A stretch of DNA of 64,000 bases. Source: VXMO01 sp965205915. Lineage in GTDB: Bacteria; Chloroflexota; Dehalococcoidia; UBA6926. Positions 22,910-31,897 of this stretch are shown in pieces. Positions within the stretch are counted from its first letter, which is position 1, and every line of letters starts with the position of its first letter. A program made the translations under genes and the position numbers. The DNA lies in the NCBI GenBank assembly GCA_965205915.1, contig OZ242191.1, positions 1,860,001 to 1,924,000 of the forward strand. Reading direction: 5' to 3'. The notes below the pieces were generated by a model, which was given only the letters and a program-made list of their open reading frames with translations, was not told the DNA's origin and did no database searches.

Positions 22910-23173
22910 CTACATGCGGCTGATGCGATCAAACAGCGCGGCGAAATTGATGCCCCACCCGATGCCGGCCACCTTGCCGGTGAAGATACGCCGATCCTTC
23001 GGATTCCAATACGTCTCCTTGATCTGCCGCAGGCTGGGTGGTCTCAGGTCATACGGCACGAACCCAAGCGCGCGTCCATGCCACTTCTGGCCGTCCGGCC
23101 CCTTGCGCAACTCCTCGTAGATCACCGCCAAAACAACGACGACCGTGAGAATCTGTGTGATCCGTCGCATCAT
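22910..23173 (-). CDS. DUF5808-like single-pass membrane protein
   Basis: 87 residues. One N-terminal transmembrane segment (ITQILTVVVVLAVIYEEL), then a soluble part with ETYWNPKDRRIFTGKVAGIG and WGINFAALFDRI. This matches the DUF5808 pattern of an NPxDxRxF...GxGWxxNF motif. Function unknown. Its end is 154 nt from the zinc-ribbon gene, and it begins 9 nt after the M16 peptidase gene, suggesting one transcript. Confidence 0.7.
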   Translation of the reverse strand: MMRRITQILTVVVVLAVIYEELRKGPDGQKWHGRALGFVPYDLRPPSLRQIKETYWNPKDRRIFTGKVAGIGWGINFAALFDRISRM

Positions 23174-23182
23174 ATCCGCCGC

Positions 23183-24544
23183 CTACCGACCCTCGATGAT
23201 GTTTCGGAACTTACGGTCGCTCCGATAGGGGCCAACGACGGTCAGCCGATAATTCTCCGGCACAAAGAAACGCCGCGCGACACGCAGAACATCGTCCACC
23301 GTGATACTGTCCAACTCCTCGACGACTTCCTCCGGCGTCTCGATGTGGCCATAGGCGATCTCCTGCCCGCCCAGCCAGCTTGAAATGCTGCGCGTATCTT
23401 CCAGCCTCAGCAACATGCGGCCCTTGGATAGCTCACGCGCCCGCTCAAGCTCGCTCTGCGTGATGTCGCGGGTGGCCCGATCCAACTCCTTGATGATGGC
23501 CTCCAGCGCCTGCGGCCCGCGCTTTGGCACCGTCCCTGCATACACGGCCATAGCGCCAGTGTCTTTCAGGTACATCAGGTCTGTATCAACCTCGTACACG
23601 ATGCCGAGTCGCTCCCGCAGCTCCAGGAACAGTCGGCAGGCCATGCCGTCGCCCAGAATGGAGTTCAGCAGCCAGAGCGCGCGCCGATCCGGATCATGCG
23701 CGGACACCCCGGGAAGCATGAGGCAGATATTGGCCTGCTCCGTCTTACGGTACTCAAGATCGACGCGGCTCTCCGGCTCCTTTGGATCGAATGGCGGCAT
23801 GGGACGCGGATTCCCCATTGGCCATTTCTCCAACGCCTCAGTGACAACCTGCTCGATCTCCGCGTGCTCAATCTGACCTGCAACGGCTATCACGACCTGT
23901 GTGGGGTCATATTGCTCCCGCATGTAAGACATGATTGCGTCGCGCGAAAGCTCGCGAACGCTGGTTTCCGTTCCGGCAATATCTCGCCCCAGCGGCTGAT
24001 CCGGCCACATAATCTTGTCCGCCATGTTGAAGACCCGCTGTGATGGAGAGTCAAACGACGTGTGAATTTCCTCCAGGATGACGTCTCGCTCCTTCTCGAT
24101 TTCCTCCGGCGGAAACGTCGAATTGAGCAACATGTCGCACAGGATATCGATGCCGATGGACATATGGGGACGCGCCACACGCGCCCAATAGATCGTCGCC
24201 TCGCGGTCCGTGCTGGCATTCATGAACCCGCCGACGCGCTCGATGGTTTCCGAAACGTCCTGCGCCAGCGGCCTCCGCTCCGTCCCCTTGAACAAAATGT
24301 GCTCAAGAAAGTGTGACGCCCCGGACTCAGCATCGCTTTCAAAGCGCGAGCCCGTTCCGACGTAAAACGCGATCGAAACCGCGCGCGTCGCCGGCATCGA
24401 CGCCGTCAACAGCCTTATGCCGTTCGGCAGCACGCTCTTTGTGTAGGGGGCGAGGGCCTCAGTCAACTGGTATCCGCCAATGGTCGTGGATCTTGGGAGC
24501 GCGCGTGGGTCGCCCCCCGCGGAAGAAGTCACGATTCCATCCAC
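23183..24544 (-). CDS. M16-family zinc peptidase
   Basis: 453 residues. Inverted zinc motif HFLEH at 78-82, with the third ligand Glu near 158 (DVILEEIHTSFDSPSQ). This is the PqqL/mitochondrial-processing-peptidase-like single-domain pair: an N-terminal active M16 domain followed by a C-terminal M16_C domain (GRMLLRLEDTRSISSWLG). No signal peptide is evident. Its ATG overlaps the end of the adjacent MBL gene by 16 nt, so the two are translationally linked. Confidence 0.9.
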   Translation of the reverse strand: MDGIVTSSAGGDPRALPRSTTIGGYQLTEALAPYTKSVLPNGIRLLTASMPATRAVSIAFYVGTGSRFESDAESGASHFLEHILFKGTERRPLAQDVSETIERVGGFMNASTDREATIYWARVARPHMSIGIDILCDMLLNSTFPPEEIEKERDVILEEIHTSFDSPSQRVFNMADKIMWPDQPLGRDIAGTETSVRELSRDAIMSYMREQYDPTQVVIAVAGQIEHAEIEQVVTEALEKWPMGNPRPMPPFDPKEPESRVDLEYRKTEQANICLMLPGVSAHDPDRRALWLLNSILGDGMACRLFLELRERLGIVYEVDTDLMYLKDTGAMAVYAGTVPKRGPQALEAIIKELDRATRDITQSELERARELSKGRMLLRLEDTRSISSWLGGQEIAYGHIETPEEVVEELDSITVDDVLRVARRFFVPENYRLTVVGPYRSDRKFRNIIEGR

Positions 24545-25173
24545 AGCACATCGCCGTGCAGATCGTCAGGATGCGACTTGGCTGCAAACACGGCGTATTC
24601 CGCCTTGCTCGCGCCGATCGTCGTCCCCGCCCCATGCCCGGGGTACACAATCGTCTCATCCGGCCGCACGTACAGCCGAGTCGTGATGCTCGTTATCTCC
24701 TGCCGCAGATTCTCGGGACTCCGCGACTGCCCCGGACCGCCGGGAAACAACGTATCTCCGGTGAACAGGTGTTGGCCGGTGATAAAGCATGCGCTCCCAG
24801 GCGTATGCCCCGGCGTCGCGATGACTAGTATCGGCACCGTCCCAACCTGTAACGTATCGCCGTCACTCAGCAGCAGGGTAGGCGTGACAGGCAGGTCGCC
24901 CGCATCTTCCGGCAGCGCGGCAACAACCGCGTTCGGCAGCGCGGCGGAAACCTCCGCCAACGCGCCCCAGTGATCCGAGTGCCCATGTGTCGTCAGAATA
25001 TACAACGTCTCCACACCTGCGACAGCCTCAAGAATCTGAGGCGCGTCAGCCGCCGCATCGATAATCGCCGCCACATTCCGCAGCGGATCCATCACGATGT
25101 AGCAGTTATTCCCCCACTTCCCGACCTCCAAACTGAAGATCCGCAGATCAGTCTCACTATGCGTTAGGGTCAT
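24529..25173 (-). CDS. Metallo-beta-lactamase-fold hydrolase (glyoxalase II-like)
   Basis: 214 residues. Metal motif THGHSDH is complete; further ligands are H in TPGHTPGS, D in FTGDTLFPGGPG and H in YPGHG. The layout SLEVGKWGNNCYIVMDP at the start and YVRPDETIVYPGHG at the end resemble the YcbL-type glyoxalase II group. The native substrate is not determined. First gene of a minus-strand group with the M16 peptidase, and divergent from the gene at 25303. Confidence 0.87.
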   Translation of the reverse strand: MTLTHSETDLRIFSLEVGKWGNNCYIVMDPLRNVAAIIDAAADAPQILEAVAGVETLYILTTHGHSDHWGALAEVSAALPNAVVAALPEDAGDLPVTPTLLLSDGDTLQVGTVPILVIATPGHTPGSACFITGQHLFTGDTLFPGGPGQSRSPENLRQEITSITTRLYVRPDETIVYPGHGAGTTIGASKAEYAVFAAKSHPDDLHGDVLWMES

Positions 25174-25302
25174 TCAACAATCTCCAATCAATCTGTTATT
25201 CGCGTTGACACTCGCCACCGCGCTTTCTTAGGATTCTTGCACGACGCGGCCAAAAATGCGCGTGGTCAGCCGACCGTGCGGCCGCGGCGCCGGAGGAATC
25301 AC

Positions 25303-26145
25303 ATGACGACCGATATCGCCCCAAACGTGACTGCCATAACCTTGCGCCCCGATGACGACGACTCCCCCCATGTCTATTGGGTGAGAGGAGCAGATGGCGG
25401 CGCGCTCATCGATGCCGGCCACGGCGAAGAGGATGTCTCGCAGCGAGTCATCGAAACCATAAACGCCCTGCGCGGCGATGCCCCCCCGCCCCGCGTCCTA
25501 CTCCTCACGGACCGCTTTGATGAACACAGCGGCGGAACGGCGGCCCTCAAGGCGGCATTCCCCGGCCTCCTTGCCCACGCCGGCGCCGCTGACGTTGACG
25601 CCATCAACGAACACGCAGGGCAGGTCGTCGACACCCCTCTCAACGGCGGTGAGACATTTGATGTTGGCGGTGGACGCGCCGTCCGCGCAATCGCCACGCC
25701 CGGCCACGTCGGCGGCAGCATGTGCTATCTGTTTGAACCGGACGGCGTCCTATTCAGCGGCGATTGCGTACTGAGCCAGGGCACGACCGCCGTCCACCTC
25801 GACCAGGGCGGTGACATGGCGGCCTACGTCAGTTCCCTCACGACGCTGGCCGGCCTGAACGCCAACCTTCTGCTCTCCTTCCACGGCGCGCCCGTCACGG
25901 ACCCAGCGGCAAAACTCGCCGAGATGATTGAACACCGCCGCGCCCGCGATGAGTCCATCCTTGAGTGCCTGCGCGACGGCGTAACCGATGTTGACGCCAT
26001 GCGCGAGCGCCTCTACGGCGCGGCAAATCTGGAAGAATGGCGTTGGAACGCCGCCCGGGAACAGATAATAGCCCACCTCATCAAGCTGACCGCGGAGGGC
26101 GCGGTGGCCGAAACTGAGTCCGGCACAACCTATAGCTTGGCCTAA
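25303..26145 (+). CDS. LACTB2-like MBL-fold protein with a degenerate metal site
   Basis: 280 residues from the ATG at 25303, which has GGAGG 8 nt upstream. The frame is open from 25237. The fold and C-terminal winged-helix region (RDESILECLRDGVTDVDAM) look like LACTB2/hydroxyacylglutathione-hydrolase proteins. The HxHxDH motif is replaced by DRFDEH (LLTDRFDEHSGG), losing two His and the Asp; the later ligands TPGH, SGD and FHG remain. It could be an altered-metal or non-catalytic relative. Followed by lysA after 54 nt. Confidence 0.8.
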   Translation: MTTDIAPNVTAITLRPDDDDSPHVYWVRGADGGALIDAGHGEEDVSQRVIETINALRGDAPPPRVLLLTDRFDEHSGGTAALKAAFPGLLAHAGAADVDAINEHAGQVVDTPLNGGETFDVGGGRAVRAIATPGHVGGSMCYLFEPDGVLFSGDCVLSQGTTAVHLDQGGDMAAYVSSLTTLAGLNANLLLSFHGAPVTDPAAKLAEMIEHRRARDESILECLRDGVTDVDAMRERLYGAANLEEWRWNAAREQIIAHLIKLTAEGAVAETESGTTYSLA

Positions 26146-26199
26146 ACAACCTGCCTTACGCTGAATAGCTGAATCCACCACCGAGAGGAACCTGCAAAC

Positions 26200-27519
26200 A
26201 TGAGAGGAATCGACGCCCTTCCCGTCTTTCCCGCCTCCGCAAAGGCGCGCCAGGACGGCCACCTTGAGATCGGCGGCCTCGATGCCGTCGAACTCGCTCG
26301 CACGCGCGGCACTCCCCTCTATGTGTTCGATGAGGCGGAGCTCCGCAACGCAGCCCGCCAATTCCGAGCAGCCCTCGATACCCATTACCCCGGCGAGAGC
26401 TCAATCATCTACGCCTCCAAGGCCTACTCCAACGTCGCCCTGTTTCGCCTCCTGACAGAAGAGGGCGTCGGCTTTGACGTCGTTAGCGGCGGTGAGTTGG
26501 CCACCACGGAGGCGGCGGGCGTCGATCCCGCCAACATCCATTTCCACGGCAACAACAAGAGCGCCGAGGAGCTTGAACAGGCAGTGCAAGCAGGCATCGG
26601 CGCAATCGTCGTCGACAACCTCCATGAGCTCGCCTTGCTGGACGAAATCCTTGAGCGCAAAGGCCGAACACAGCGCGTCTCTCTCCGCGTCTCCCCCGGC
26701 GTCGATCCCCACACCCACGCCCACACCACAACCGGCGTTCTCGATAGCAAGTTCGGCTTGGCCATTCAAACCGGTCAGGCTGAGGATGCAATCGCCCGCG
26801 CCATGCAATCGCCCCGTTTCGATGTCGCCGGCCTCCATTTCCACCTCGGCTCGCCCATCTTTGAGCTTGAGCCATACGAGGAGGCCATACAGATCGCGAT
26901 GGAGTTCGCGGCGCGGATGAAGGCCAAATACGGCTTCAACATGCGCATGTTCAGCCCCGGCGGCGGCTTTGCCGTCAATTACCTCGTCTCCGACGAGGCC
27001 CCCGTCGCCGACACCTACATCGCCACCATCTCCCGTGCCATCATCCAGGGCTGCGATGTGCATGGCCTCGAACTCCCCGCCATCTCCATCGAGCCCGGAC
27101 GGTCAATGGTCGGCACGGCGGGCGTCGCGCTCTACACCGTCGGCGCGACAAAGCTCCTGCCGGACATCCGCACCTATGTCTCCGTCGACGGCGGCATGGG
27201 CGACAACATCCGCCCCGCCATCTACGGCTCCAAATACGAGGCCGTGCTTGCCTCTCGCATGGCGGACCCTGAACAAATCACCGTCACAATAGCGGGCAAA
27301 TACTGTGAGTCGGGCGACATTCTCGTCCGCGACTGCCCACTCCCAACCCCCGCCGCCGGTGACATTCTCGCCATCCCCGTCTCCGGCGCATACTGCCTCG
27401 CCATGTCATCCACCTACAACGCCAACCCCCGGCCCGAGGTCGTCCTCGTCTCCAACGGCGAAGCCCGCGCCATCCGCCGCCGAGAAACCTACGAAGACCT
27501 AATGCGCCTCGATGTCTAG
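26200..27519 (+). CDS. lysA: Diaminopimelate decarboxylase
   Basis: PLP enzyme making L-lysine from meso-diaminopimelate. 439 residues. The PLP lysine is K74 in YASKAYSN. Other motifs: GFDVVSGGEL, HFHGNNKS, the GGGF phosphate loop in FSPGGGFAVNY, EPGRSMVG, and the substrate-binding CESGDIL. GAGAGG ribosome site. No other lysine-pathway gene is adjacent. Confidence 0.95.
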   Translation: MRGIDALPVFPASAKARQDGHLEIGGLDAVELARTRGTPLYVFDEAELRNAARQFRAALDTHYPGESSIIYASKAYSNVALFRLLTEEGVGFDVVSGGELATTEAAGVDPANIHFHGNNKSAEELEQAVQAGIGAIVVDNLHELALLDEILERKGRTQRVSLRVSPGVDPHTHAHTTTGVLDSKFGLAIQTGQAEDAIARAMQSPRFDVAGLHFHLGSPIFELEPYEEAIQIAMEFAARMKAKYGFNMRMFSPGGGFAVNYLVSDEAPVADTYIATISRAIIQGCDVHGLELPAISIEPGRSMVGTAGVALYTVGATKLLPDIRTYVSVDGGMGDNIRPAIYGSKYEAVLASRMADPEQITVTIAGKYCESGDILVRDCPLPTPAAGDILAIPVSGAYCLAMSSTYNANPRPEVVLVSNGEARAIRRRETYEDLMRLDV

Positions 27520-27562
27520 TTCCTCGCCTCATTCCGCCGTAAGCCGGAATCCATCCGACATC

Positions 27563-27600
27563 CCCTCTCCCCGGGGAGAGGGTTAGGGTGAGGGGGCTTC
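27563..27600. repeat. Family-B palindromic intergenic repeat (complete copy)
   Basis: A perfect 20-bp palindrome CCCTCTCCCCGGGGAGAGGG (27563-27582) followed by TTAGGGTGAGGGGGCTTCCC. Partial relatives lie at 19595-19620 (interrupted by the IS), 30102-30118 and 51788-51815. It sits in the 85-nt gap between lysA and holB. Confidence 0.8.
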
Positions 27601-27604
27601 CCTG

Positions 27605-28579
27605 ATGCCCTGGACCGTCCCCGCAGATAACGACGCCATCGGCCTGCTTGACCGCAGCATTCAGCAGGGTCGTGTAACCCATGCGTGGCTGTTGACCGGC
27701 CCGCAAGGCGTCGGCGGTATGGCTCTCGCCCGTGAATTCGCACAGGCGCTCCTGTGCGAGGCGGAACGGGGCAGGCCGTGTGGGGAATGCAAACAGTGTC
27801 GGCGCGTCGCCAGCGGCCACCATGTGGACGTGCTCATCATCTCGCCTGCCGCCACCGGCTCCATCGGCATCGAGGCCGCGCGTGACCTGCAGGCCGCCGC
27901 CAATCTCCAGCCCTATGAGGCAAAGGGCCGAGTCATCATCATCGACGATGCCGATGCGCTAACCCGTGAAGCCTCCAACGCACTGCTCAAAGTCCTGGAG
28001 GAGCCTTACCCAAACGTCACCCTCATCCTCGTCACGGCCAACGAGGAGGCCATTCCCGACACCGTCCGCTCCCGCTGCCAGATCGTCCCACTGCGGCCAA
28101 TCCCCTTTGACCGTGTCGCGGAGGCGCTGCGTGAGAGTGGCGCAGATGACGCGGACGCAGAACGCTACGCCCGCCTCTCCGGTGGCCGACTTGAATTCGC
28201 GCTCAGCCTGCTGTCAGACACTACCCCGTTGGACGCGCGCCGCGCAGCGTTGGATGAGATCCTCGCCGCCCGTTCAGAACCGGTCGCTGAGCGGCTGCGT
28301 CGAGCGGGCAAGATGGCCGATGATTTCTATGCCGACCGCCAACGCCTGCTCGCCCGCCTTGAGACATGGATGTCAATCTGGCGCGATGCCCTTGTCGTCG
28401 TCGCGGGCGCGCCGGAGGACATCGCCGATCCCGAGGACGCAGACCGTGTGCGTGAAATAAACATTAGCTTGCGAGAGGCCCAGTCCGCCCTAAACGAGAC
28501 CATGTTCACCATCAAGGCCCTGCGCCAAAACGCCAACGCCCGCCTTGCCCTGGAATCCTACGTGTTGGCTTTGCCGTAA
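27605..28579 (+). CDS. holB: DNA polymerase III delta' subunit
   Basis: Clamp-loader AAA+ subunit, 324 residues. The Walker A is degenerate (GPQGVGGMAL, no Lys), normal for delta'. The zinc module is CGECKQC, Walker B is VIIIDDADAL, and the SRC arginine-finger motif is in TVRSRCQIVPL. It could also be called a DnaX-related ATPase, but the degenerate P-loop and length fit delta'. Starts 5 nt after the family-B repeat. Confidence 0.88.
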   Translation: MPWTVPADNDAIGLLDRSIQQGRVTHAWLLTGPQGVGGMALAREFAQALLCEAERGRPCGECKQCRRVASGHHVDVLIISPAATGSIGIEAARDLQAAANLQPYEAKGRVIIIDDADALTREASNALLKVLEEPYPNVTLILVTANEEAIPDTVRSRCQIVPLRPIPFDRVAEALRESGADDADAERYARLSGGRLEFALSLLSDTTPLDARRAALDEILAARSEPVAERLRRAGKMADDFYADRQRLLARLETWMSIWRDALVVVAGAPEDIADPEDADRVREINISLREAQSALNETMFTIKALRQNANARLALESYVLALP

Positions 28580-28621
28580 GCCTTGTCGCCCCGCTCTCTT
28601 CTCCGAATCTCCCGCCTCCAA

Positions 28622-28688
28622 CCCGTCATTCCCGCCCCCTCCCCGTCATTCCCGCCCCCTCCCCGTCATTCCCGCGCAGGCGGGAATC
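28622..28688. repeat. Iterated half-palindrome array (family A)
   Basis: Two 20-bp units CCCGTCATTCCCGCCCCCTC (28622 and 28642) precede a full palindrome at 28662-28688, GTCATTCCCGC-gcag-GCGGGAAT. This is the same design as 7226-7364: left half-sites repeated, then one complete inverted repeat. It lies in the 218-nt gap after holB, where I see no gene. Confidence 0.8.
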
Positions 28689-28784
28689 TGACACGCATTC
28701 CGCAGCCCAACTCCGGTCACGCCAATATCCCGTCTCACCGAACCCTCGCCATCCGAGGTTTCTTTCATACCAACCCCAACTACC

Positions 28785-28790
28785 TATAGT
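28785..28790 (+). promoter_or_regulatory. -10-like TATAGT 7 nt before the lipoprotein start
   Basis: TATAGT ends 7 nt upstream of the ATG at 28798, so transcription would begin at or next to the start codon. No clear -35 is seen. One of several such sites in the window. Confidence 0.5.
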
Positions 28791-28797
28791 GGTGGGC

Positions 28798-30090
28798 ATG
28801 ACCCCCCGAATCCCACGATGGTGGTCAATCTTGACCGCCGCATCCCTGCTAGCTGCGGCGGCTACTTTAGCGATCGCGGGTTGCCGGCAGGAAACAGTGG
28901 AAACTACCACCCGTGTCCCTACTGCAAATCCGACACGAATAGTGATTCACGATGAAACGATTGACCCGTGCGGCCTTGCCTTGTGATCCTACCAGGGAGA
29001 ATCCTATCAACATTTACTCCGATGGGCGGACGACGGCTCCCACCTCGTCTTCGATATCGCAGAAAGTGTTTGGTCTATGAATGTCGAGGACGGCTTGAGT
29101 AAACTCGTTGACATTCATGGTGCTCGGAGGCCTTCCCCTTACGGATTCTATGCTGACGTGCTTCCTGATCACTCTCTGGTCGTGTACTCCACCTGCGAAT
29201 ATTTTGTTCCCGAGCCAGCCATTTTGGAAGATGGCAGAGTATTCAAATCAGGTTATGAACTAGTTGCGGTCAACACTGACGGTACCGAAAAAGTGCGCCT
29301 GACACAGAATGGGGACTTTGATAACTACCCCGCGCTATCTCCAGGCGGATCAATGATTGCTTTTGTGGGTCACGTGCCGACAGCGTCGTAGGCAGGCGAT
29401 TCAAACTACCCATATGAAGTTAACCCGGAGTTCTCAAAGATCGGCATTCTACCCGCTGCCGTCGTGCTTGCCGAAGCAGATGTGATTCACTGGCTCTGGA
29501 AAACAACACGTGTCGCACAGTACCCACCCATCTGGTCTCCGGACGGACAATACCTTGCCTACATTGCCAATGGAGGCGAATCTCTACCATTTGCCACCAT
29601 CTTGGACATAATTCGAGTTGATGAGACAGCACATAAGCGCATAGGAGAGACCACTTCGCTCGCAACTTGGTCTCCTGACAGCACGGAGCTCGCCTACGCC
29701 ACGTACGACGGTGACGATGCCCAAGCGACGATAATCGCCATCAAGCCTGACGGAAGTGATAGACGCATAGTCTGGCAGAGCCGTTCGCATACACCGTCCG
29801 AACCCATCGCCGAAGTATCCTGGTCGCCCGACGGCTCACGGATCTTGTTGATTGCCGACCACACATATCTGATCCGCCCAGACGGCTGCGACCTACGTAG
29901 GTTGAATGGTCTCCCAAGTGACTATGACGGCGTCCGCCCCGCCGCTTGGTCGCCGGATGGCTCACGCATCGCCATCTACAACCCGAACCGCAGCATCATC
30001 ACAGTATCGCAGGATGGAACCGATCTGCGTGTCCTGATGGAGATTGGCGCCAACGGCCAACCCAAACTACCGACTTCGCCGTCCCCATAG
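28798..30090 (+). pseudogene. TolB-like beta-propeller lipoprotein gene with two in-frame stops
   Basis: One continuous reading frame from ATG 28798 to TAG 30088-30090 is broken by TGA at 28984 and TAG at 29389 without any frameshift. Translation gives a lipoprotein signal ending LAIAGC (Cys about residue 28), then WD40/PD40-type blades repeated along the length (LSPGGSMIAFVG, WSPDGQYLAYIA, WSPDSTELAYAT, WSPDGSRILLIA, WSPDGSRIAIYN). Such proteins bind partners or sugars at the cell surface. Codon use and GC appear lower than in neighbours, suggesting transfer. The intact 209-residue last part (29464-30090) could still be made as a fragment, but it lacks a signal. Confidence 0.8.
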
Positions 30091-30101
30091 GCCAGCGAGA
30101 A

Positions 30102-30118
30102 TCCTCTCCCCCAGAGGA
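30102..30118. repeat. Short hairpin between convergent genes
   Basis: TCCTCT-CCCCC-AGAGGA, with 6-bp arms, lies between the propeller pseudogene (+) and the protease gene (-). It resembles the family-B palindrome. There is no T-run, so it is a weak terminator candidate. Confidence 0.45.
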
Positions 30119-30139
30119 GGAGTGCCGGTGTGAGAGCCC

Positions 30140-30496
30140 TCACCGCCGTGGCCGCGGAGCAGGCCTCAATGTCTCGTTGACCGGGTCGACGGTTAGCCGC
30201 AGCCCCTCAAGAGCGTACGCGCCAAGCAGGGGCTCAACGTCGTCCGCGCCGAATGCAACGATGGTCGTCACACTGCGCCCGTCGATGGCTGCTCGCGCCT
30301 CAGCGATGCCCCTCTCAACCACGCTGCCATCGGCCAACTCAAATTGCTCAAACTCGGTTGGCGTGAGTCCAATGTCACGAAGAAGAGATTCCGGCAGGTG
30401 TGTGTAGAACGAACCCGTGTCGGGCATCACCATGATCTCCCGTTCTTCGCCGCCTGCGGGGTTCGAAATGCGCAATGGAATCCTGAACATTCCCAT
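30140..30496 (-). CDS. Retropepsin-like clan AA aspartic protease
   Basis: 118 residues. The catalytic motif is D-T-G-S in MPDTGSFYTHLPESLL; the later AFGADDVEPLLGAYALEGL is the conserved second half (typically xLLGxxxLxxL). Single-domain proteins of this kind dimerise to form the active site in the family. Substrate unknown. The TAGAAT hexamer 6 nt before the ATG suggests its own leaderless transcript, separate from trpB. Confidence 0.82.
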   Translation of the reverse strand: MGMFRIPLRISNPAGGEEREIMVMPDTGSFYTHLPESLLRDIGLTPTEFEQFELADGSVVERGIAEARAAIDGRSVTTIVAFGADDVEPLLGAYALEGLRLTVDPVNETLRPAPRPRR

Positions 30497-30502
30497 GCCT
30501 CA

Positions 30503-30508
30503 ATTCTA
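30503..30508 (-). promoter_or_regulatory. -10-like TAGAAT 6 nt before the protease start
   Basis: Minus-strand TAGAAT ends 6 nt before the ATG at 30496. This fits a leaderless transcript. No convincing -35. Confidence 0.45.
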
Positions 30509-30629
30509 CTACGCAGCGTCCCCATTCCATAGCTGGCTGAATTGTGATAGAATCGTCAACGGTGTGTTTGCGCGCGGGGCGACAGGAAATATGTGAACTT
30601 TACCTCACTGCTTTCCCCGCGCTGCGCTG

Positions 30630-30677
30630 CCCCCTCTCATTCGAGGCCGAGCGAATGTCAGGGGGTAGCGTCTTTTT
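30630..30677. terminator. Two-part hairpin downstream of trpB
   Basis: CCCCCT / AGGGGG outer arms (30630-30635, 30660-30665) and CATTCG / CGAATG inner arms (30638-30643, 30652-30657) form a long stem-loop 18 nt past the trpB stop. On the plus strand it is followed by TCTTTTT; on the minus strand, the trpB direction, no T-run follows. It may terminate trpB imperfectly, or act mainly as a palindromic repeat. Confidence 0.5.
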
Positions 30678-30682
30678 GAGGC

Positions 30683-31897
30683 CTAGCCCTCTAGCTTGAT
30701 ACCGAGCGCGCCCGATACCGTCGCGAGGTCCTTATCACCGCGACCGCTCAGGTTCACCAATATGATGTCATTCGGTGTCAGCGTGCCCGCCAAACGCGAG
30801 GCATGGACGATAGCGTGGGACGACTCCAGAGCCGGGATGATGCCCTCCGTGCGCGACAGCAGCTGGAAACCCTCCAGCGCATCCGTGTCAGTCACACTGG
30901 TAAACGTGGCCCGCCCCGTCTCCTGGTAGTACGACAACTCAGGCCCAACACCCGGATAATCGAGACCGGCGGAGATACTGTGCGTCTCCGTCACCTGGCC
31001 CCACTCGTCCTGCAACACCTGCGAGAAAGAGCCATGTAGCACACCCGGCTTGCCCGCGCCCAGGCTCGCGCTGTGCTTGCCCGTCTCGACGCCGTGCCCC
31101 GCCGCCTCCACGCCCACCATCGCCACGTCCGCGTCAGCAAAGAAAGCGTGGAACAGCCCCATAGCGTTGCTGCCCCCGCCCACGCACGCCACGAGATGCG
31201 TCGGCAGCCGACCCTCTACCTCCAGCATCTGTTCACGCGCCTCCTGCCCGATGACCGACTGAAAGTCGCGCACGATGACAGGGTAGGGGTGCGGCCCAAC
31301 GACGCTGCCGATGACGTAATACGTATTTGCGACGTTCGTCACCCAGTCGCGCATCGCCTCGTTCACGGCGTCCTTGAGCGTCCGTGATCCCGACGTGACG
31401 GACACCACCTCCGCGCCAAGCAGCCTCATACGAAAGACGTTCGGCGCCTGCCGGTGGATGTCCTCCTCGCCCATGTAAACGACGCATTCAAGCCCCAACA
31501 GCGCGCAGACGGTCGCCGTGGCGACACCGTGCTGTCCCGCGCCGGTCTCCGCGATGATCCGCGTCTTGCCCATGCGGTTGGCCAGCAGAACCTGGCCGAG
31601 GGCGTTGTTGATCTTGTGCGCGCCGGTGTGCGCCAGATCTTCACGTTTCAGATAGATGCGCGCCCCGCCGCTCTGTTCTGTCAGCCGCTCTGCCAACGTC
31701 AGTGGAGTCGGGCGTCCGGCGTACGTGCTTGAAAGATGATCCAGCCGTGCCACAAACGCGGCATCCGCCCGCGCTGCCGCGTACGACTCCTCAAGCTCCG
31801 TGACCGCCGACATGAGCGTCTCCGGCACATACCTGCCGCCGAATCGCCCAAAACGGCCCGGCGCCTCCGCATCCGCTCCCGTCTTGACGATCGTCAT
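30683..31897 (-). CDS. trpB: Tryptophan synthase beta chain
   Basis: PLP enzyme condensing indole and L-serine to L-tryptophan. 404 residues, TrpB1 type. Starts with FGRFGGRYVPETLM. The PLP lysine is in HTGAHKINNALGQ. The Glu loop AETGAGQHGVATAT and phosphate loop CVGGGSNAMG are intact, and the C-terminal NLSGRGDKD is present. Last gene of the trpC-trpF-trpB block, overlapping trpF by 4 nt. The alpha subunit gene does not follow. Confidence 0.96.
   Translation of the reverse strand: MTIVKTGADAEAPGRFGRFGGRYVPETLMSAVTELEESYAAARADAAFVARLDHLSSTYAGRPTPLTLAERLTEQSGGARIYLKREDLAHTGAHKINNALGQVLLANRMGKTRIIAETGAGQHGVATATVCALLGLECVVYMGEEDIHRQAPNVFRMRLLGAEVVSVTSGSRTLKDAVNEAMRDWVTNVANTYYVIGSVVGPHPYPVIVRDFQSVIGQEAREQMLEVEGRLPTHLVACVGGGSNAMGLFHAFFADADVAMVGVEAAGHGVETGKHSASLGAGKPGVLHGSFSQVLQDEWGQVTETHSISAGLDYPGVGPELSYYQETGRATFTSVTDTDALEGFQLLSRTEGIIPALESSHAIVHASRLAGTLTPNDIILVNLSGRGDKDLATVSGALGIKLEG

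Noticed and set aside
28984..28986. A second selenocysteine codon in the propeller gene
   Set aside because: The TGA is followed by no Cys partner or family Sec site, and the same frame also has a TAG stop further on; a pseudogene is simpler.
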